Assembly: GCF_018390695.1 (NCBI RefSeq)
Contig: NZ_JAHBGF010000046.1
Span: 372,001-436,000, forward strand
Direction: 5' to 3'
From: Ancylobacter sonchi
GTDB lineage: Bacteria > Pseudomonadota > Alphaproteobacteria > Rhizobiales > Xanthobacteraceae
DNA: 64,000 nucleotides
How positions within the stretch are numbered: the stretch's first letter is position 1; each line of letters begins with the position of its first letter. Below, in pieces: positions 57,561-64,000 of the stretch. The notes below the pieces were generated by a model. That model worked only from the letters and a program-made list of their open reading frames with translations. It did no database searches and was not told the origin of the DNA. The position numbers and the translations under genes were made by a program.

Positions 57561-57579
57561 GATTGGAACAATTCTAAAA
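57561..57579. promoter_or_regulatory. ICE-like element before bfr
   Basis: GATTGGAACAATTCTAAAA matches the ICE consensus TTTAGAA-N3-TTCTAAA with a perfect right half (TTCTAAA) and two changes in the left half. It lies about 45 bp before the bfr ATG, so Irr control of bacterioferritin is likely. Confidence 0.6.
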
Positions 57580-57621
57580 AGTGCGCACATACCCATTGCG
57601 TACCAATCGAGAGGCAAGGCC

Positions 57622-58098
57622 ATGAAGGGCGACAGCAAGGTCATCGAGTATCTCAACCGCGGCCTGCGCTCCGAGCTGACGGCGATCAACCAGTATTGGC
57701 TGCATTATCGCATGCTCGACAACTGGGGCTTCAAGAAGCTGGCGGCCAAGTGGCGCGCCGAGTCGATCGAGGAGATGCAGCACGCCGACAAGTTCGTCGA
57801 CCGCATCCTGTTCCTCGAAGGCTTCCCCAACCTGCAGGTGCTCGACCCGCTGCGCATCGGCCAGGACATCAAGGAAGTGATCGAGTGCGACCTCGCCGCC
57901 GAGATCGAGGCGCGCGCGCTCTACCAGGAAGCCGCCTCCTATTGCGACGAGGTGAAGGACTATCCGAGCCGTGACCTGTTCAAGGAGCTGATGGCGGACG
58001 AGGAAGGCCATATCGACTTCCTCGAGACCCAGCTCGACCTGATCGCCCGCCTCGGCGTTCAGCTCTACGCCCAGCACCATATCGGCGAGCTGGACTGA
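57622..58098 (+). CDS. bfr: Bacterioferritin
   Basis: The 158-aa haem-containing ferritin oxidises and stores iron as a 24-mer. The ferroxidase ligands are present: Glu in [11 protein letters not shown], Glu and His in [10 protein letters not shown], Glu in DLAAEIEAR, and Glu and His in [11 protein letters not shown]. The Met of EEMQHAD is the haem ligand. The ATG at 57622 has AGAGG upstream and gives the family start [13 protein letters not shown] strong terminator follows. Confidence 0.97.
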   Translation: MKGDSKVIEYLNRGLRSELTAINQYWLHYRMLDNWGFKKLAAKWRAESIEEMQHADKFVDRILFLEGFPNLQVLDPLRIGQDIKEVIECDLAAEIEARALYQEAASYCDEVKDYPSRDLFKELMADEEGHIDFLETQLDLIARLGVQLYAQHHIGELD

Positions 58099-58138
58099 GA
58101 CTGAGTTTCCCCGCCCCGGCGGATGACGGACATGACGA

Positions 58139-58164
58139 GGGCCGGTCGGAAGACCGGCCCTTTT
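58139..58164 (+). terminator. Rho-independent terminator of bfr
   Basis: GGGCCGGTC, loop GGAA, GACCGGCCC followed by TTTT, 40 bp after the bfr stop. This is the best textbook terminator in the window. Confidence 0.9.
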
Positions 58165-58194
58165 CGCATCCGCCCGGTGAGGTGACAGGCCTCC

Positions 58195-58238
58195 ACCTTA
58201 GATTTCTACCTTAGAGTTCCTATAAACTATTGATATCA
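58195..58238. promoter_or_regulatory. AT-rich promoter with direct repeats before the iron ABC genes
   Basis: ACCTTAGATTTCT (58195-58207) is followed at once by ACCTTAGAGTTCCT (58208-58221), then TATAAA and the palindrome TGATATCA (58231-58238). The TTAGA/TCTA elements recall ICE half-sites. An iron-responsive regulator such as Irr or RirA is a reasonable guess, not shown. Confidence 0.35.
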
Positions 58239-58351
58239 CAGATGTTTTGATTGACCCTGCGGAAAGCCTCTTCTAACGCACCGTCATGGGTGGGTGCGTG
58301 CCGCTCCAGCCGTGGCGGCAGCCGGCGGACGCGCCAAGAGGAGGAAGACGC

Positions 58352-59413
58352 ATGACGACGAAGCAGGTCGGCGCTCTGGCGCGGGGCGGAATTCGAGGCT
58401 GTGTGCTCGGCGGGCTGTTCGCCGCCGCCGCGGTTCTCGTGCCGGTGGGCGCCAGCGCTGAAGAGGTGGTGAACATCTACACCACCCGCGAGCCGGCGCT
58501 CGCCAAGCCGGTGTTCGATGCCTTCACCGAGAAGACCGGCGTGAAGGTCAACACCGTGTTCGTCAAGGAAGGCCTCGCCGAGCGGGTGAAGGCCGAGGGC
58601 GCGGCCTCGCCGGCCGACGTGCTGATGGTGGTCGACATCGGCAACCTCATCGACCTCACCGACCAGGGCGTCACCCAGCCGCTGAAGTCCGAGGTGCTGG
58701 AGAAGGCGATTCCCGCCAATCTGCGCGGCGCCAATGGCGACTGGTTCTCGCTCTCCGCCCGCGCCCGCGTCGCCTATGTCTCCAAGGACCGGGTGAAGCT
58801 CGACGCCATCCACTATGAGGATCTCGCCAAGCCGGAGTGGAAGGGCAAGATCTGCATCCGCTCGGGCAAGCATCCCTACAACACCGCGCTGATCGCCGCC
58901 TATATCGCCCATCACGGCGAGGCGAAGGCCGAGGAATGGCTGAAGGGCATCAAGGCCAACCTCGCCCGCAAGCCGGCCGGCGGCGACCGCGAGAACGCCC
59001 GCGACATCCTCGGCGGCATCTGCGACATCGGCGTCGCCAATTCCTACTATGTCGGGCTGATGCGCTCCGGCAAGGGCGGCCCCGAGCAGGAGAAGTGGGC
59101 GGAGGCGATCAACGTCATCCTGCCGACCTTCGAGGGCGGCGGCACCAGCGTGAACGTCTCCGGCGCCTCGGTGGCGAAGAATTCGCCGAACAAGGCCAAT
59201 GCGCAGAAGCTGCTCGAATTCCTCGTCTCGCCCGAGGCGCAGGCGGTCTATGCCGAGGCGAACTTCGAATATCCGGTGGTCGCCGGCGTGAAGGTCGATC
59301 CGATCATCGCCGCCTTCGGCCCCCTGAAGCCGGACAGCATCGACCTCGCCAAGATCGCGCAGTTCCGCAAGCAGGCGGCCGACCTGATCGACCGCGTCGG
59401 CTTCGACAGCTGA
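58352..59413 (+). CDS. Ferric iron ABC transporter periplasmic binding protein (FbpA/FutA type)
   Basis: The 353-aa protein has a signal peptide (GCVLGGLFAAAAVLVPVGASA) and a mature start EEVVNIYTTREPALAKPVF, as in iron-binding transferrin-like proteins. The di-tyrosine iron motif is ANSYYVGLM. Further signs are the GKICIRSGKHPYNT block and the hinge region. It follows AGGAGGAAG. Next to bfr and bfd, import of ferric iron fits the context. Confidence 0.93.
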   Translation: MTTKQVGALARGGIRGCVLGGLFAAAAVLVPVGASAEEVVNIYTTREPALAKPVFDAFTEKTGVKVNTVFVKEGLAERVKAEGAASPADVLMVVDIGNLIDLTDQGVTQPLKSEVLEKAIPANLRGANGDWFSLSARARVAYVSKDRVKLDAIHYEDLAKPEWKGKICIRSGKHPYNTALIAAYIAHHGEAKAEEWLKGIKANLARKPAGGDRENARDILGGICDIGVANSYYVGLMRSGKGGPEQEKWAEAINVILPTFEGGGTSVNVSGASVAKNSPNKANAQKLLEFLVSPEAQAVYAEANFEYPVVAGVKVDPIIAAFGPLKPDSIDLAKIAQFRKQAADLIDRVGFDS

Positions 59414-59451
59414 TCGGCTAGGGAGCGGCGGGCCGCCGCTCCGGGTCTTCG

Positions 59452-59477
59452 CGCGCCCGTCCCCCCGGACGGGCGCG
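59452..59477 (+). terminator. Strong hairpin between iron-binding-protein and permease genes
   Basis: CGCGCCCGTCC, loop CCCC, GGACGGGCGCG is a perfect 11-bp stem followed by TTCCCGTTT. It can end or attenuate transcription after the binding-protein gene, so that the permease is made in lower amounts. Confidence 0.6.
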
Positions 59478-59543
59478 TTCCCGTTTCAAGTGTGTCGCTT
59501 TTCAAGCGTGTCCCTGCGTTCGCGAGTAGCCCTGCCCGTGGCG

Positions 59544-61232
59544 ATGTCTTCCCCGGCCGGAACCCGGCCTTCCAGTGTCTCCGGCATCACCGGCGCCGCC
59601 GGCGGGCTGATGCGCCTCGGCGCGCTCGCCATTGTCGGGCTGGTGGCGCTGCCGCTCGCGGCGCTGGTGGCTACCGCCGCCCAGGGAACCGGCGATCTGT
59701 GGCCGCACATCCTACGTAACGTGCTGCCGACGGCGATCACCGACACCGCCCTCCTGGTCGCCGGCGTGGGGATCCTTGCCGGCACAATCGGCACCGGTAC
59801 CGCCTGGCTGGTGGCGGTGTGCCGTTTTCCCGGCCGCGGCGTGTTCGAATGGGCGCTGCTGCTGCCGCTGGCCATCCCGACCTATATCCAGGCCTTCGTC
59901 TATGTCGACGCGGTGCATCCGCTCGGGCCGGTGCCCACCGCGATCCGCGCGATGCTGGGCATGACCAGCCCGCGCGACCTGCCGCTGCCGGAGGTGCGCA
60001 ACCTGCCGGGCTGCATCGTGCTGCTCGGCCTGGTACTCTACCCCTATGTCTACCTGCCGGCCCGCGCCGCCTTTCTCGTGCAGACCGCCTCGGCTCTCGA
60101 CGCGGCGCGCACGCTCGGCCATGGCGCGACGGCGACCTTCTTCCGCGTGGCGCTGCCGCTCGCCCGCCCGGCCATCGCGGTCGGGGTGACGCTGGCGCTG
60201 TTCGAGACGGTGAACGACATCGGCGCCTCGGAATTCCTCGGCGTGCAGACGTTGACCCTGTCGATCTATTCCACCTGGCTGAACCGCTCCAGCCTGCCCG
60301 GCGCGGCGCAGATCGCGCTGTTCATGCTGGCGATCATGATCGGGCTGGTGCTGCTGGAGCGCTGGGGGCGGCGGCACATCAGCCACGCCAATGTCGGCAG
60401 CCGCGCCCGCCCGCCGATGCGGCGCGACCTCTCCGCCGGCGCGGCGGCGTTCGCCTTCCTCGCCTGCCTGCTGCCGGTGACGCTGGGCTTCCTCGTGCCG
60501 GTCGGCCATCTCGTCCACGCCGCCTATGGCCGCTTCCTGTTTCGCGGCCTGCCGGAGACGCTGCTGCCGGAGGTGCTGAACACCGCGCTGTTCGCCGGCA
60601 TCGGCACCGTGCTGGCGCTCGGCTGCGGCCTGCTGCTGGCGGTGGCGGCACGCACCGGCACGGTGCGGCGGATCGGCATGCTGCGCATCGCGGCGCTCGG
60701 CTATGCCGTGCCGGGCACGGTGCTGGCGGTGGGGCTGCTGGTGCCGCTCGCCGGCTTTGACAATCTCGTCTCCAGCGCGGTGCAGGCGCTGGGTGGCCCG
60801 GCGACCGGGCTGCTGGTCTCCGGCTCGGGGGCGGCGCTGATCATCGCCTATGTCATCCGCTTCCTCGCCATTCCGGTCGGCTCGCTGGAAGCGGGCTACG
60901 AGAAGATCGGCGTCAGCCTCGACATGGCCGCGCGCGGGCTGGGACAGGCGCCCGGCGGTGTGGTGCGGCGCATTCACCTGCCGCTGCTGCGCCCGGCGCT
61001 CGGCACGGCGGCGCTCTTGGTGTTCGTCGACTGCATGAAGGAGCTGCCGGCGACGTTGATGCTGCGCCCGCTCAATTTCGAGACGCTGGCCAGCCAGGTC
61101 TATGGCGAGGCCGCGCGCGGTTCCTATGAGGACGGCGCGCTGGCGGCGCTGCTGATCGTGGTGGTGGGGCTGATCCCGGTAATGCTGCTGGCGCGGCTGT
61201 CTCGGCCGCGCCAGGCTCTCGATGCCGGCTGA
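59544..61232 (+). CDS. Ferric iron ABC transporter permease (double-domain, FbpB type)
   Basis: The protein of about 562 aa has two fused six-span permease halves, each with an EAA-type loop (ALDAARTLGHGATATFFRVA; DMAARGLGQAPGGVVRRIHL). This is typical of FbpB/SfuB. The start is uncertain: the ATG at 59544 lacks a good ribosome site, and a GTG at 59490 lies in a short direct repeat (TCAAGTGTGTC/TCAAGCGTGTC). No ATP-binding subunit gene follows; the stop codon abuts the stop of the convergent gene. Confidence 0.9.
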   Translation: MSSPAGTRPSSVSGITGAAGGLMRLGALAIVGLVALPLAALVATAAQGTGDLWPHILRNVLPTAITDTALLVAGVGILAGTIGTGTAWLVAVCRFPGRGVFEWALLLPLAIPTYIQAFVYVDAVHPLGPVPTAIRAMLGMTSPRDLPLPEVRNLPGCIVLLGLVLYPYVYLPARAAFLVQTASALDAARTLGHGATATFFRVALPLARPAIAVGVTLALFETVNDIGASEFLGVQTLTLSIYSTWLNRSSLPGAAQIALFMLAIMIGLVLLERWGRRHISHANVGSRARPPMRRDLSAGAAAFAFLACLLPVTLGFLVPVGHLVHAAYGRFLFRGLPETLLPEVLNTALFAGIGTVLALGCGLLLAVAARTGTVRRIGMLRIAALGYAVPGTVLAVGLLVPLAGFDNLVSSAVQALGGPATGLLVSGSGAALIIAYVIRFLAIPVGSLEAGYEKIGVSLDMAARGLGQAPGGVVRRIHLPLLRPALGTAALLVFVDCMKELPATLMLRPLNFETLASQVYGEAARGSYEDGALAALLIVVVGLIPVMLLARLSRPRQALDAG

Positions 61233-63200
<1,968 letters not shown>

Positions 63201-63475
63201 CAAGCATGCCCTCCCAGGCTTCCAGCAGCGACGGTCCATTGGCGGTGGTCGGCCGGCTTTTGTCGAGTGTTTGCCGTGCCCGGCGAATTCATAGCGCCCG
63301 GTCCACAACTTGTCAGGCCATGAAACAGACACAGAGGAACAGGATGTTGCAGTGTGCCGGTGATTGGATTTATGCCAGTTCCCAGCCGGTCTACGACGGG
63401 AGGGGCGGTTCGTCGGGCTGAAATGGACGAGCAGGCACAGCAGGCGGAATGCCGACGGGGTTGTGGCGATACGCG

Positions 63476-64000
63476 ATGAGAAAACTGCTGGCGATCCTGC
63501 TGCTGCCCCTGCTCCTCGTGGTGGTCGGCGCCGCCGTGGCTCCCAAGCTCGCCTCGCAGGAACGGCTGCGGGCCGAAGCGCTCGGCGTCATGCACGCCGC
63601 CACCGGGCTCGACGCCACCATTGACGGTCCGGTGCGCTTCACGGTGCTACCCTGGCCGGCTCTGGAGATGGAGCGTGTGCGCGTCGGCCGCGAGGACGGC
63701 ATTACCCTGAGCGTGCCGCAGCTGCGCATCGTGCTCGATCTGCTGCCGCTGGTCACTGGAACCGCCCGTGCCGACTATATCGCGCTCGCCAACCCGGCGC
63801 TGACCATTCCCGATCGCGTCTCGGACAGCGATATGCTGGCCGGGCTGCTGCGCCGCATCGGCGCCGGCACCGTCTCCGGGGAGATCCGGGTGATGGACGG
63901 CCTGCTGCGGCTTGCCGACGACGACGGCGACTTCACCACCACGGCGCGGATGAACGCCACCATAAGCTGGCGGGGCGGCAGTTCGCTGACTCTCGACGGC
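63476..64000 (+). CDS. AsmA family protein, N-terminal part (runs off window)
   Basis: From the ATG at 63476 a frame stays open for 175 codons to the window end. The N-terminus is a membrane anchor ([19 protein letters not shown]). Then come AsmA-type repeats: [29 protein letters not shown] and [13 protein letters not shown]. AsmA proteins are large inner-membrane anchored proteins facing the periplasm that are linked to phospholipid transport to the outer membrane. Only the first part is visible, so full length is unknown. Confidence 0.85.
   Translation, partial: MRKLLAILLLPLLLVVVGAAVAPKLASQERLRAEALGVMHAATGLDATIDGPVRFTVLPWPALEMERVRVGREDGITLSVPQLRIVLDLLPLVTGTARADYIALANPALTIPDRVSDSDMLAGLLRRIGAGTVSGEIRVMDGLLRLADDDGDFTTTARMNATISWRGGSSLTLDG

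Overview
This is a high-GC, gene-dense chromosomal window from an alphaproteobacterium, most likely of the order Hyphomicrobiales (Rhizobiales) and Xanthobacteraceae-like. Evidence for this: a dnaA-dnaN-recF-gyrB run next to rpsT; a cox operon that continues into surf1-thrC-M16 peptidase-GNAT; Irr-type iron control elements in front of bfd and bfr; class I lysyl-tRNA synthetase; an IalB-family protein; and an interspersed hairpin repeat of a kind I recall from this order. Genus is not determined. No tRNA, rRNA, CRISPR array, insertion sequence or phage gene was seen.

Layout. 1-5.6 kb: a frameshifted DMT-transporter remnant, then an RND efflux adaptor and pump with a TetR regulator and palindromic operators. 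5.7-19 kb: an accessory catabolic island. It has a leftward run (AroQ-like, GST-like, GlcG/HbpS-like, DUF1028 hydrolase, RidA-like, M20 deacylase, flavin reductase, HpaB-type monooxygenase), then a divergent LysR regulator, a HutD-like protein, a D-2-hydroxyacid dehydrogenase and a complete polyamine-type ABC importer. 19-32.5 kb: a mixed region with a PAS-GGDEF-EAL protein, a small membrane protein with a SCO copper chaperone, a GT2 glycosyltransferase, a periplasmic binding protein, lysK, a double CVNH-domain protein, a TPP enzyme, an APC permease and two small envelope proteins. 32.5-33.5 kb: a gene-free block of degenerate ~170-bp tandem repeats. 33.5-45 kb: a replication and housekeeping block, all leftward (gyrB, lysE-like, recF, dnaN, dnaA, rpsT, enoyl-CoA hydratase, mutM, HAD hydrolase, ialB-like). 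45.4-56.7 kb: the cytochrome aa3 oxidase operon (coxB, ctaD, ctaB, coxF, ctaG, coxC, DUF983, surf1) followed by thrC, an M16 peptidase and a GNAT enzyme. 57-61.2 kb: iron genes (bfd, bfr, ferric-iron ABC binding protein and permease). 61.2-64 kb: acetoacetyl-CoA synthetase and the start of an AsmA-family gene that runs off the window.

The strongest candidate for an undescribed system is the 5.7-19 kb island. Its importer, two-component flavin monooxygenase, hydrolases and Rid protein look like uptake and oxidative opening of a small nitrogen-containing (perhaps heterocyclic) compound. Its AroQ-like and RidA-like members have both lost residues needed for the textbook reactions, so they probably do something else. 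The same near-identical palindrome, TTCCTGTSAGGAA, lies in front of the monooxygenase gene and in front of the dehydrogenase gene, which ties the two arms together. The substrate cannot be read from the sequence. Secondary points of interest are the repeat block beside gyrB, a mobile hairpin repeat with a compensatory base change, and a bacterioferritin-associated ferredoxin carrying a Cys- and His-rich tail.
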